Positions 25,613 through 33,459 of a stretch of 64,000 nucleotides of DNA are shown here, piece after piece. Source of the DNA: a virus. Position numbers and translations under genes: made by a program. The notes below the pieces were generated by a model that saw nothing but the letters and a program-made list of their open reading frames with translations, did not search any database and was not told the origin of the DNA. The DNA is taken from positions 1-64,000 of the IMG/VR virus record IMGVR_UViG_3300007513_000013. One strand, written 5' to 3'. How positions within the stretch are numbered: the stretch's first letter is position 1; each line of letters begins with the position of its first letter.

Positions 25613-26036
25613 ATGTAGTTTGTTACCAATGAAGAAAGGTACAGCTTCCGGCCCAAAAAACGGCACAAAGTACGGCACTTATTTAAGGTGCTACTTTTGG
25701 GGTGTACCGGGCTTTGGTCAAAACAGGTGGGTTGTTGCTGTTAATATTGATGTTGATTACGACAAATATTTGGAAGAGGGAATGAAAGCGGAGGAACTAG
25801 TCTTTGAGTGCGTTAGGCACTTGAATACTCCGCTCAAAAGCAGATATGGAAAGCGCAGAAAACGACGACCTACATATGGTATATTTCAAGATAAACCCCA
25901 CAAGTTTTCCCTTAAGGAATCAGAGAAGGGAAAGTACATTCAGGCATTTCTTGTTGTTGACTATCCAAAAAGCAGACACTTCTGGGGAGAGGGTGAAAAA
26001 ATAGCCTCTGCAAAGAGAAGAAAAAGGGCAAAATGA
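25605..26036 (+). CDS. basic protein, unknown
   Basis: 143 aa. Aromatic and basic: YLRCYFWGVPGFGQNRWVVA, RYGKRRKRRPTYG, AKRRKRAK end. Overlaps glutaredoxin by 8 bases. No family recognised. Confidence 0.6.
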   Translation: MVECSLLPMKKGTASGPKNGTKYGTYLRCYFWGVPGFGQNRWVVAVNIDVDYDKYLEEGMKAEELVFECVRHLNTPLKSRYGKRRKRRPTYGIFQDKPHKFSLKESEKGKYIQAFLVVDYPKSRHFWGEGEKIASAKRRKRAK

Positions 26037-26368
26037 GCAAGAAAACAAAATATCTTTTTTCAGTGGGCGAAGATTCTTATTTTAATTATTTGTCAAAAAT
26101 AGAAGCTGACAAAACAAAACTTAAATATATGATTACTTCAGAAGGCAAACTTGAAGAAGATGTTTTTTCTGATTTTTGTGAATACTTTGCTTCGCTGCAT
26201 ATGTTTCAAGGTCTTTTAGAAGAGATAGAAGACACGTTCAACGAGGAAAAGAAACAGTTCTTTATGGATGAGACCCAGGCTCTTAAGTTTAATGTTTTCT
26301 TGGAGAGCATGGTTCTAGTGAAAGAACGTCTTTTGCATGACTATAATTTGTCCTTATCTTCTCATTGA
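26033..26368 (+). CDS. helical protein, unknown
   Basis: 111 aa, acidic and helical (FASLHMFQGLLEEIEDTF). Overlaps upstream gene in an ATGA junction. Confidence 0.6.
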   Translation: MSKKTKYLFSVGEDSYFNYLSKIEADKTKLKYMITSEGKLEEDVFSDFCEYFASLHMFQGLLEEIEDTFNEEKKQFFMDETQALKFNVFLESMVLVKERLLHDYNLSLSSH

Positions 26369-26382
26369 AACTAATTAATAAT

Positions 26383-28563
26383 ATGAAGCTTCTATTTGAA
26401 TCTTGGCGTAATCATTTAAATGTTTTAAACGAACAACTTCTCATTGAAGGTCGTTATGATGATGCCGCAAAGAAATATCCTGATGCAGTTGAGGAAACAA
26501 TCGACGGCATGCCAATCTTAAAATACTTTTCAAAACACGATGCATCTGGCAATAATAAATATATTATGTGGATGGCGAGGCAATTTGCTGATGATATGGC
26601 CCGATGGAAACGGAACGGTTTAAGCGAAGAAAGTGATCCAGGTTGGCGGGAAAGCGTTGAACAGCGCGCCGATGACATTGCAACCGCAGTTAGAAAATAC
26701 CATAGACTGCTGCCGTATGTTCGCGACGACGATGCAGAATACAAAGACATTTACAAGATAGAAAACAAACTTAAGTTGGATAGGGTTGTTTATAACGCAC
26801 ACCACAGAAAACAACGGAAAGAACAAGAAAAAGAACAAGCGAGACGCGAAAAGGCAATTGCACATCGAGACTCAGAAGTTCTCATAGACGATGATGACTT
26901 TATGATGGTGCGACCAACCAGCAAAGAAGCCTCTTGTTATTGGGGCAAAGGAACCCGATGGTGTATCTCGGCTGCCCAATCTCAAAATTACTTTGACTCC
27001 TACACGGGCGAAGGTAAAGCATTCTATTTCTTGTTTATGAAGAATAGAAAGAATTTTGCGCTTGAAGATTGGGAGCAGTATAAAAAAATTGCTCTGGTAT
27101 ATGAGCCGGAAGGTCATGGCTACGGCGGAAGTGGCTTTACGGAAGGATACGACGCATCAGACACTCCAATGGACGCAGATGAGGTTGCACAACAGATTGC
27201 CACTAATTTGGTGGGATATGCAACAGTCAATGCCTATGACGAGTACACTCGCTATGGCAGTTTAGAAGGGCAGTTCAAAGAAGACGAACCAGAGCATTAC
27301 CTAGAACTTGTGAGAACCATGACAAATGATGGCTGGACAGAAGATGACGATCCCGAAGAGTGGTGGCAAGAGACGGTTACAAACAAGTGGTATGAGATAG
27401 AGGCAGCAGCATCTCAGCACTCATATGATAATCCCGCTGGGCCCCGATCAGAACAATTTGATGAGATTTATAAATCTGCAGAGTTGGAATACGCACATGT
27501 ATCTTACGATGAATATGAGCCGGGGAGATGGTATTGGAATGCTAGTATGTCTTTTGATTTCAGCGACTTGGATTGGAAAGACGAAACAAATCTTGATGAA
27601 CATGAACTTGATGACGCGATAAGAGAGGTGCTTGATACACATTATATTCACCCAGAAGATATAGAGATTTATGGCGATGATGTGAACCTCACAATTAATC
27701 CAAACGATTATGACGAGCAAACTGGACTAGAGGGCTTTCAAAACTTTGTTAACAACGTTTCTAACATGGATGAGAACTATGTTGAGGCTCGCGATACTCT
27801 GATCGAACTGTTTATGGACGAAGGAGTAATAGAGGCTTCATCGTTGACCCCTTATGGGCAACTTCGAGGAAAAGCAAAAGACAAAGAGTGGGAACATTTT
27901 AGAGTTGATTCTTCTGGAGGGTCAGTTCAATATCGTACTTCAATGCAGTTTACAATACCAGAGATTGCCAGTCTTGTACAAGATCTCACGCGAGGCTTAA
28001 AAAGTGACATGTCTGCAACGGGCGCTCCAGATACAGATTCAGAGTCTTATCGTGCAATCACAGGCTGGCAAGAGGAGATTAGAAACAACTTTGCGCCAAA
28101 CGGCGCAAATAATGCGACTGCAACAAATATGCTACTTGATGAATTGAGCGGATTTTTCCGCGATGCACAAAACGCTGCCGCGGCACAGCTGAATTTGCCG
28201 GGGATTCCTGCTGCCGAAGTCAAACAAGTTGTAACGCCTGCTGCTGTGCGCTTTTATCCTTATTCGGTTCGGCTGGACGTGCCAAATCACAGCGTCGCTC
28301 TTGAGCTGGACATTACTGTTGGAAGAGATGTTAATGAGGCGCAACTTGAAGCGGTCGGTGAGTTCACTGAATATTTCGACGAGAACTATGAAGAACTCAC
28401 TGAAATTGTACGAAAAACTGTTCTTGATGTATTGATGATGTCTGCAAAAACTGCCAAAGAAGCCTATGGTCTACAAGACACAGGGCCACTACAGGAGAAG
28501 AAACTCAAAGAATGCGGCCCAATGCCAAAGAAGAGAATTAGAATAAGAATAGGAAGGAACTAA
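26383..28563 (+). CDS. large packaged protein with GxGTxWC domain, type B leader
   Basis: 726 aa. Leader MKLLFESWRNHLNVLNEQ holds L-N-E. Then GNNKYIMWMARQF, and GKGTRWC at 188-194 with CISAAQSQNYFDSYTGEGKA, a motif shared with the 52-kb gene and common in phage proteins of unknown role. A long acidic middle and a terminal RIRIRIGRN tail follow. ATG at 26383 chosen because the leader starts there. Probably injected with DNA. Confidence 0.65.
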   Translation: MKLLFESWRNHLNVLNEQLLIEGRYDDAAKKYPDAVEETIDGMPILKYFSKHDASGNNKYIMWMARQFADDMARWKRNGLSEESDPGWRESVEQRADDIATAVRKYHRLLPYVRDDDAEYKDIYKIENKLKLDRVVYNAHHRKQRKEQEKEQARREKAIAHRDSEVLIDDDDFMMVRPTSKEASCYWGKGTRWCISAAQSQNYFDSYTGEGKAFYFLFMKNRKNFALEDWEQYKKIALVYEPEGHGYGGSGFTEGYDASDTPMDADEVAQQIATNLVGYATVNAYDEYTRYGSLEGQFKEDEPEHYLELVRTMTNDGWTEDDDPEEWWQETVTNKWYEIEAAASQHSYDNPAGPRSEQFDEIYKSAELEYAHVSYDEYEPGRWYWNASMSFDFSDLDWKDETNLDEHELDDAIREVLDTHYIHPEDIEIYGDDVNLTINPNDYDEQTGLEGFQNFVNNVSNMDENYVEARDTLIELFMDEGVIEASSLTPYGQLRGKAKDKEWEHFRVDSSGGSVQYRTSMQFTIPEIASLVQDLTRGLKSDMSATGAPDTDSESYRAITGWQEEIRNNFAPNGANNATATNMLLDELSGFFRDAQNAAAAQLNLPGIPAAEVKQVVTPAAVRFYPYSVRLDVPNHSVALELDITVGRDVNEAQLEAVGEFTEYFDENYEELTEIVRKTVLDVLMMSAKTAKEAYGLQDTGPLQEKKLKECGPMPKKRIRIRIGRN

Positions 28564-28571
28564 TTATAGTT

Positions 28572-29231
28572 ATGAAGCTTACAAAAGATACATTAAGACA
28601 ACTTGTGCTAGAAGAGCTAGAAGCTGCTGACAAGAAAGCTGCTGAACACGCAGAACTTCATCTAAAATCGGATGACACAGGCGCGTCAACGCTTAAGACG
28701 CGTGGTAAAAAAACGGATTGGAAAACCAACAAATCACCTTATGATAAATCGGCATTGGTCAGCGGAGAAATGGGGGTCTCGTACGACTCCAAAAAAGGAG
28801 AAAAAAGCTATTCAAGAACACATATTCGTACACCCGAAGCAGAAAAAGCTCTTCAAAATGAGCCTTGGGAAGTCTACGAGACCGACCCATCCGGAAAAAC
28901 TTATCACGGTTATCAAGAACCAGAAACAACGATGCATCGAACTGCGGAAAGCTTAAACAAATCTCAACTTAAACAAATGATTGAAGAAGAGTTCGAACAT
29001 GCGACTGCACAACATCAAGAACATGGCGAAGGGGTAATGGCAAAGCGCCAACTACTTCAAATTGGAGAGTACTCAAAGATGTTGATGGAAATGCTAGAAG
29101 ATAACGACGAGCTTCCTAGTTGGGTACAAGCAAAACTCACAAAAGCAGCAGACTACATGGACACAGTATATCATTATATGAACGTGGAAAAGGTCTTGTG
29201 TGAAGGGGAACAAAGATTAGATGAAGAGTGA
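28572..29231 (+). CDS. packaged protein with two type A signals
   Basis: 219 aa. Leader MKLTKDTLRQLVLEELEAAD and a second copy near residue 130 (LNKSQLKQMIEEEFEHA). The C-terminal part AKRQLLQIGEYSKMLMEML ... ELPSWVQAKLTKAADYMDTV is a domain seen in virion proteins of marine T4-like phages. SD-less leader ACTAATTATAGTTATG. Confidence 0.65.
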   Translation: MKLTKDTLRQLVLEELEAADKKAAEHAELHLKSDDTGASTLKTRGKKTDWKTNKSPYDKSALVSGEMGVSYDSKKGEKSYSRTHIRTPEAEKALQNEPWEVYETDPSGKTYHGYQEPETTMHRTAESLNKSQLKQMIEEEFEHATAQHQEHGEGVMAKRQLLQIGEYSKMLMEMLEDNDELPSWVQAKLTKAADYMDTVYHYMNVEKVLCEGEQRLDEE

Positions 29232-29547
29232 CCAGACAATAAAGACGTGCGGGTCGCAGTCGTCAAAAAAGGATAATAAAAGACTCGTAACAATTCAGAC
29301 AATATTGCTGATTGCTATGTTTGCCTTTGCGCTTTTGTTTCCTGTGTTTTCTGAGGCGTCCCCGCCTAAGAATCAAAAATCTAAATTCTACGATTTCAAT
29401 GAACAATTGATAGATGGAGAAATTAGAAAACCCACAGCGCTTTATATGGATGCAAGACAGAGAGCCAAGTTTGAAAGACTGCTAAAACTTAAAAAGTCTT
29501 TCCTACCGGCATTATTTAAAACCAGTAAAAATAAAGTATTTAAGTAA
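29221..29547 (+). CDS. exported or membrane protein with delta-type C-terminal motif
   Basis: 108 aa. Membrane span or signal IQTILLIAMFAFALLFPVFS, then YDFNEQLIDGEIRKP and ARQRAKFERLLKLKKSFLP. This tail follows a pattern (DGE...P....R....LI..R..F.P..LKS) that I associate with deltaproteobacterial membrane/gliding proteins. Overlaps upstream gene by 11 bases. Function unknown. Confidence 0.55.
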   Translation: MKSDQTIKTCGSQSSKKDNKRLVTIQTILLIAMFAFALLFPVFSEASPPKNQKSKFYDFNEQLIDGEIRKPTALYMDARQRAKFERLLKLKKSFLPALFKTSKNKVFK

Positions 29548-29643
29548 ATTTCCTAACAAAAACAACTTTTTGCGCAAAGCGATCCTATGTATTAATAGGT
29601 GCGTAAGTTTTTACACGCCTGTCCCCTATATAGGAGTTCGTAT

Positions 29644-30252
29644 GTGTCTCGTAAAGTGAAAGCTAAATATGCTGTTCTAGTTATCTTACCATATCTTATA
29701 CTTTACTTTTTAATTCAATCAGTTATAACCTCCGGACACAATTTATCAACCAGCTTAGATCTAGCAATTCCCTTTATACCAGAATTTATTTGGATATATC
29801 ATACAATAATTCCTGTTTTTTTATTAACAACAATAATCCTAATTGAAAGGAAAGAAGTATTCTTTTCTGCTATGGCTGCCATTGGTCTGGTGTCACTTGT
29901 TATGTTAATTTTTTATATATTTTTTCCAGCACCCTATCCCCGTCAAGCGTTTGCCGATGTTTCGCTTTCAGATACGCTAGTAAAGCTTACACGAATGATC
30001 GATGGCGCAGGCAACACTTTTCCATCTGGCCATGTAACCTTTGCTTGGCTATTGGCCCTCTTTTCTGGCCTGTCGGCAATGGCCAAACGATTCCGATGGA
30101 TTCAGCCTGCATATTTTATGTGGGCTTTTTTAATATCTGTTTCAACATTGGTGCTTAAACAGCATTTTATAGTTGATGTCGTTTTTGGTTTGGCACTGGC
30201 GCTGTTTGCTTATTATTTTGCAAAGCGTTATATATATGAAGTTATGAACTGA
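29644..30252 (+). CDS. PAP2-family membrane phosphatase
   Basis: 202 aa, about six membrane spans. PAP2 motifs: PSGHVTFAW in the second loop and LKQHFIVDVVFG as the third motif. Related to lipid phosphatases and inositolphosphorylceramide-synthase-like (PAP2_3) proteins. GTG at 29644 lies 7 bases after AGGAG. A phage-borne lipid phosphatase could alter host envelope lipids or undecaprenyl recycling. Confidence 0.75.
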   Translation: MSRKVKAKYAVLVILPYLILYFLIQSVITSGHNLSTSLDLAIPFIPEFIWIYHTIIPVFLLTTIILIERKEVFFSAMAAIGLVSLVMLIFYIFFPAPYPRQAFADVSLSDTLVKLTRMIDGAGNTFPSGHVTFAWLLALFSGLSAMAKRFRWIQPAYFMWAFLISVSTLVLKQHFIVDVVFGLALALFAYYFAKRYIYEVMN

Positions 30253-30263
30253 CTAATTATATT

Positions 30264-30884
30264 ATGGCCCCTGACTTTCCCGAAGAAGAGAGACTCAAAC
30301 AAAAAAACAAAATAATCAACGAAGTGCTAAAAAACAAATATCAAGTTAAACTTAAATCGTTCTTGGTAAGAGAGGACTTTGAAAACAACAAATCAACAGT
30401 GATTTGTGTTGTTGGCTCTGGTTTTTCAGGCGATTTGGTAGATATTAGTTTGGAAGGTACGGGCACTGGTGCCATTGACGCATTATTTAAGATACTCTTA
30501 AAAGAATATTCTAAATATTTCCCCTCTCTGGGGCGAGTAAAACTCTATGATTTTTTAGTAAAGGTGAAGTTTCAGAGCAGTTCTCGTGATACCGCTGCGC
30601 CTGTCGAAGTTAAGGTCGCGATAGAGGGAATTAACAATAATAACAAACTATATTTTAAAGAAACTTCTGATTCTCTGGTTCGTGCCGGGGTTGGGGCTAC
30701 ATGTAAAACATTGGAGTATTTAATAAATGCAGAATTAGCAGTTAGGCATTTGTATGAAGATATTTTAGACGCAAGAGAAAGAAGCAGGGGCGACCTAATC
30801 AGGTCACACACAAATAATCTCATAGAGTTGACAGATTTTATTTCCTACGAAGAGACAATCGATTTTATAAAAAAGAAGAAATAA
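30264..30884 (+). CDS. orphan LeuA/CimA regulatory (dimerisation) domain protein
   Basis: 206 aa. GTGTGAIDALFKILLKEY, LYDFLVKVKF, APVEVKVAIEG, SDSLVRAGVGATCKTLEYLI match the allosteric domain of isopropylmalate/citramalate synthases. No TIM-barrel catalytic domain is present. In the host enzyme this domain binds leucine or isoleucine, so the protein might sense branched-chain amino acids or form mixed oligomers with host LeuA/CimA. Confidence 0.65.
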   Translation: MAPDFPEEERLKQKNKIINEVLKNKYQVKLKSFLVREDFENNKSTVICVVGSGFSGDLVDISLEGTGTGAIDALFKILLKEYSKYFPSLGRVKLYDFLVKVKFQSSSRDTAAPVEVKVAIEGINNNNKLYFKETSDSLVRAGVGATCKTLEYLINAELAVRHLYEDILDARERSRGDLIRSHTNNLIELTDFISYEETIDFIKKKK

Positions 30885-30896
30885 TTTATTTTTTTC

Positions 30897-30925
30897 TTGA
30901 ATACTTGCTCACAAGCTGTTATAGT
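30897..30925 (+). promoter_or_regulatory. promoter for SH3-like gene block
   Basis: TTGAAT, 17 bp, TATAGT, followed by AGGAGG and the gene at 30942. Confidence 0.5.
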
Positions 30926-30941
30926 TATTTAGGAGGTAGTG

Positions 30942-31166
30942 ATGAGTGTTGGAGATAAAGTAATTATTATAAACAATGAAGAGAACGCTGGATACAAAGA
31001 GTTTTTCGGCAAGATTGGCGTGATCACTGATGAGCAGCGGCTCAAGGGCAGGCAAAGGAGTTACTTTCGTGTTTCCTTTGATCGAGGTCTTACGTTTTCA
31101 TCTTCCTATATAGATGTGGGCGATTGGCGCTTGAAGTTGGCAAATGAAAATAGGCGATTTAGTTAG
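30942..31166 (+). CDS. SH3/KOW-like mini-protein
   Basis: 74 aa: MSVGDKVIIINNEENAG, FGKIGVITDEQ, FRVSFDRG. ATG at 30942 follows AGGAGG by 5 bases. First of a run of overlapping family members; overlaps the next by 23 bases. Confidence 0.7.
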   Translation: MSVGDKVIIINNEENAGYKEFFGKIGVITDEQRLKGRQRSYFRVSFDRGLTFSSSYIDVGDWRLKLANENRRFS

Positions 31167-31368
31167 GCCAAAGCGCTCTTCTTTGACGGTTGATGAGATT
31201 GGTGAAGATTTGCTTGGCATAATTTCAAATTACAATGATTGTTTGGCATGCCCCTACGAGGTGGCATGGTTAAACAGGCGCAAAGGTAGGTTTTTTTATT
31301 TTTGGGAAATTAAGGATGATTTGATGCTAATTAGTAGTAATGAAGGTGGGGGACTTGATACGTACTAA
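31144..31368 (+). CDS. SH3/KOW-like mini-protein
   Basis: 74 aa: MKIGDLVRPKRSSLT, LLGIISNYND, YEVAWLNRRKG. Overlaps the next family member by 29 bases. Confidence 0.7.
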   Translation: MKIGDLVRPKRSSLTVDEIGEDLLGIISNYNDCLACPYEVAWLNRRKGRFFYFWEIKDDLMLISSNEGGGLDTY

Positions 31369-31552
31369 ACATAGCATCGACATCGGTGACTCCACAGGCA
31401 ATACAGTCGGCTACATCCGGTCTGGGGAAATTGGGATATTATTTGAAAAAAGGAATCCCAACAAGGCAAACGAGTGGCATGTTAGGTTTAACTCTGGTGA
31501 TGTTTGGTGGCTTACCGAGGACGGGTTAGAAATTTTATCAAAAAGTGCTTGA
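31340..31552 (+). CDS. SH3/KOW-like mini-protein
   Basis: 70 aa: MKVGDLIRTKHSIDIG, IGILFEKRNPN, WHVRFNSGDVWWL. The last codons overlap the -35 box of the promoter for the RNA candidate. Confidence 0.72.
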   Translation: MKVGDLIRTKHSIDIGDSTGNTVGYIRSGEIGILFEKRNPNKANEWHVRFNSGDVWWLTEDGLEILSKSA

Positions 31553-31577
31553 CAAATTCAACGCTATCTATTATTAT
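31549..31577 (+). promoter_or_regulatory. promoter for RNA candidate
   Basis: TTGACA, 17 bp, TATTAT (31572-31577). No good ORF follows for 200 bases. Confidence 0.65.
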
Positions 31578-31583
31578 GAGGTT

Positions 31584-31775
31584 ATAGCAATTGGCATTAA
31601 GCCGAAGAAAGAGAGGAAAAATGCAATAGCTAGGGTATAACAGATAAAGAGATAAAATATATATGGATAATAAACCTTCAATGATTCTCCTGAAGGAGGT
31701 TGAGAGCCAATCAAAAGGAATCTGGTAATGTGGCGCGATGAGAACAGCGGCTATCTCTTTATTTTATTTATTGTA
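31584..31775 (+). ncRNA. candidate structured RNA, about 190 nt
   Basis: Own consensus promoter and no convincing gene. Visible pairings: GTTATA/TATAAC enclosing hairpin TTGGC-ATTAA-GCCGA; AAAGAGATA near 31650 with TATCTCTTT near 31760 (9 bp) enclosing CCTTCA-loop-TGAAGG. Ends in a U-rich run. A 21-codon frame from ATG at about 31662 lies inside but has no Shine-Dalgarno. Role unknown; 6S-like or regulatory RNA possible. Confidence 0.5.
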
Positions 31776-31784
31776 TAAAAATAT

Positions 31785-31979
31785 ATGAAAGTAGGAAGTT
31801 TAGTAAGGCACATTTATTGGGGCGACAGGGCCTCCGGGCACGGCATTGTTGTAGAGAAAAAACAGAACACGGGAGAAAAGATCTACTATAGAATCAAGTG
31901 GGTGGGCGGGAATCAATCTGAATTTGACCAGTGGTTCCCCGAGAAAGAATTAGAGGTGGTCAGTGATGCAAATAGGTGA
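31785..31979 (+). CDS. SH3/KOW-like mini-protein
   Basis: 64 aa: MKVGSLVRHIYWGDRASG, HGIVVEKKQN, YRIKWVGG, LEVVSDANR end. Overlaps the next by exactly 14 bases. Confidence 0.72.
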   Translation: MKVGSLVRHIYWGDRASGHGIVVEKKQNTGEKIYYRIKWVGGNQSEFDQWFPEKELEVVSDANR

Positions 31980-32139
31980 TCTGGTGAGGGCTGTAAACTT
32001 GAGCTTGTTTGGCTGGAACTCAAGCGGTATTGTGATTGCCATATGTGGTCCAAAGTGGGTAAAGGTAGCGTGGTCTGATGGGATTATTTACGAAGAGCAC
32101 GTTGAGGATTTGGAAAGGATTAGCACTGCCCCCACTTAA
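31966..32139 (+). CDS. SH3/KOW-like mini-protein
   Basis: 57 aa: MQIGDLVRAVNLSLFGW, SGIVIAICG, VKVAWSDGII. Start lies inside the upstream gene's last codons. A run of 17 T follows its stop. Confidence 0.7.
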   Translation: MQIGDLVRAVNLSLFGWNSSGIVIAICGPKWVKVAWSDGIIYEEHVEDLERISTAPT

Positions 32140-32176
32140 TTTTTTTTTTTTTTTTTCCTGCGCGCGAGGGCAAATT

Positions 32177-32350
32177 ATGAAAGTTGGAGATCTAGTAAAG
32201 TTTGGACAGAACGATGCAATGGGCATTATTGTTGATATAAGCCCTAATTCTTATTTTGGCAATTCGGACTTGTATCATGTCAGATGGTTCGATGGTGTTA
32301 TGAACTCTCGATTCGACGTTGAACTGGAAGTTATCAGTGAAGGTCGGTGA
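32177..32350 (+). CDS. SH3/KOW-like mini-protein
   Basis: 57 aa: MKVGDLVKFGQNDAMGIIVD, YHVRWFDGVMNS, LEVISEGR end. The end overlaps the next start by 14 bases. Confidence 0.75.
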   Translation: MKVGDLVKFGQNDAMGIIVDISPNSYFGNSDLYHVRWFDGVMNSRFDVELEVISEGR

Positions 32351-32531
32351 TCTAGTGGCAATAAAATCCAACATGGGAGATGACATGGGAAAAGTATATT
32401 GCACAGGAATATACTTAGGCACCAGCAACACTTGGAAAGATTGGCATCTTGTGTGCGATATGAAAGGCCGACAAATGAAGTGGGATGAGCCTTTTTGGAT
32501 ACTGGAGGTAATCAGTGAGAGCCAAACCTAA
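32337..32531 (+). CDS. SH3/KOW-like mini-protein
   Basis: 64 aa from GTG: VKVGDLVAIKSNMGDDMG, GIYLGTSN, WHLVCDMKG, LEVISESQT. GTG sits in the interlocked 14-base junction. Confidence 0.72.
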   Translation: MKVGDLVAIKSNMGDDMGKVYCTGIYLGTSNTWKDWHLVCDMKGRQMKWDEPFWILEVISESQT

Positions 32532-32688
32532 AGTTGGCGATCTTGTAGAGCATTTTCATGGCGCGCGCGGCATCGTTAAAGCCACTCGCGGAATTGACGT
32601 GGAAATTCATTGGATGGGGAGGCGCGCCCTAGTGGGCGACTCTTCATGGCACCGGCGCACTAGTGTCAAAGTGATATCAAGGGCTTAG
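32515..32688 (+). CDS. SH3/KOW-like mini-protein
   Basis: 57 aa from GTG: VRAKPKVGDLVEHFHG, ARGIVKATRG, VEIHWMGRRAL. 17-base overlap with upstream gene. Contains a GGCGCGCC site. Confidence 0.7.
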   Translation: MRAKPKVGDLVEHFHGARGIVKATRGIDVEIHWMGRRALVGDSSWHRRTSVKVISRA

Positions 32689-32717
32689 AAAAAACATGAA
32701 AAAAAACATGAAAAAGC

Positions 32718-32746
32718 TTGACATTTTCTTCAACGTGTGAGATAAT
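32718..32746 (+). promoter_or_regulatory. early-type promoter
   Basis: TTGACA, 17 bp, TGAGATAAT. Confidence 0.75.
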
Positions 32747-32772
32747 TATAATGAACGATGGATGGAGAAAAC

Positions 32773-33420
32773 ATGAATCCTACGATGCTCGAAAGATTGA
32801 CTGCTGCTCTTGAAAAGAAACAGCTTCTAACCGATTGGGAACATGGCTTTATTGAGAGTTTGCAAGAGCAATTCAATAAACGTGGAAGGCTCTCTGCGCG
32901 TCAGGTTGAGATCCTTGATCGCATTGAGAGAGAAAAGCTTTCTGAGAGCGCAGTCGCAAAAGCGAAACGCTGGTTCAAAGAGTACAGCGATGAACATCGC
33001 CGCACTGCGCGCATATGCGCCGAATATTATAGGCACACTGGATACTTTCAGACGCTTGTTCACCTCATCCTGAATACAGAAAACCATATCCCCACTGAGA
33101 AGCAGTACAAAAAGATGTGCGAAAACAAGTACGCCAAAAAAGTGCTGGCCGAACATGATGTTGCGCCAAAGTACCCTGTTGGTTCGCTGGTTGAAGTACG
33201 CGCCACTGCTGATTGGTCCCACCGACGCTCCGCAAATGGTATGCCTTGTGTTGTCATTTCATCGGGAGGCACAGTTAAGAGCGCAGCTAAGGGCGCGAAA
33301 CCATACAAGATTTTGCCCTTTGGCTCCGCGAAGCCCATTGATTGCGAAGAGCGACACATAAAAAAGTGCAAGAATCCAAAAAAAGCTAAAAAAGTTGTTG
33401 ACAACGATATACCATTCTGA
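32773..33420 (+). CDS. early protein, unknown
   Basis: 215 aa. N-terminal LTDWEHGFIESLQEQF, LSARQVEILDRIE resembles a short helical domain found in several phage early proteins; a later SH3-like piece YPVGSLVEVRATADW and basic tail with KKVVDNDIPF. ATG at 32773 has GGAG 6 bases upstream; ATG at 32758 is possible. DNA or RNA binding is plausible but unproven. Confidence 0.62.
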   Translation: MNPTMLERLTAALEKKQLLTDWEHGFIESLQEQFNKRGRLSARQVEILDRIEREKLSESAVAKAKRWFKEYSDEHRRTARICAEYYRHTGYFQTLVHLILNTENHIPTEKQYKKMCENKYAKKVLAEHDVAPKYPVGSLVEVRATADWSHRRSANGMPCVVISSGGTVKSAAKGAKPYKILPFGSAKPIDCEERHIKKCKNPKKAKKVVDNDIPF

Positions 33421-33426
33421 TATAAT
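33398..33426 (+). promoter_or_regulatory. promoter for zinc-knuckle gene
   Basis: TTGACA, 17 bp, TATAAT, formed partly by the end of the upstream gene. Confidence 0.75.
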
Positions 33427-33459
33427 AGTGGCAGGACTTAAGAAACAAAGGAGAAAAAC

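Noticed and set aside
31662-31727. 21-codon ORF inside the RNA candidate
   Set aside because: No Shine-Dalgarno, unusual content, and it covers the strongest hairpin; kept only as a remark.
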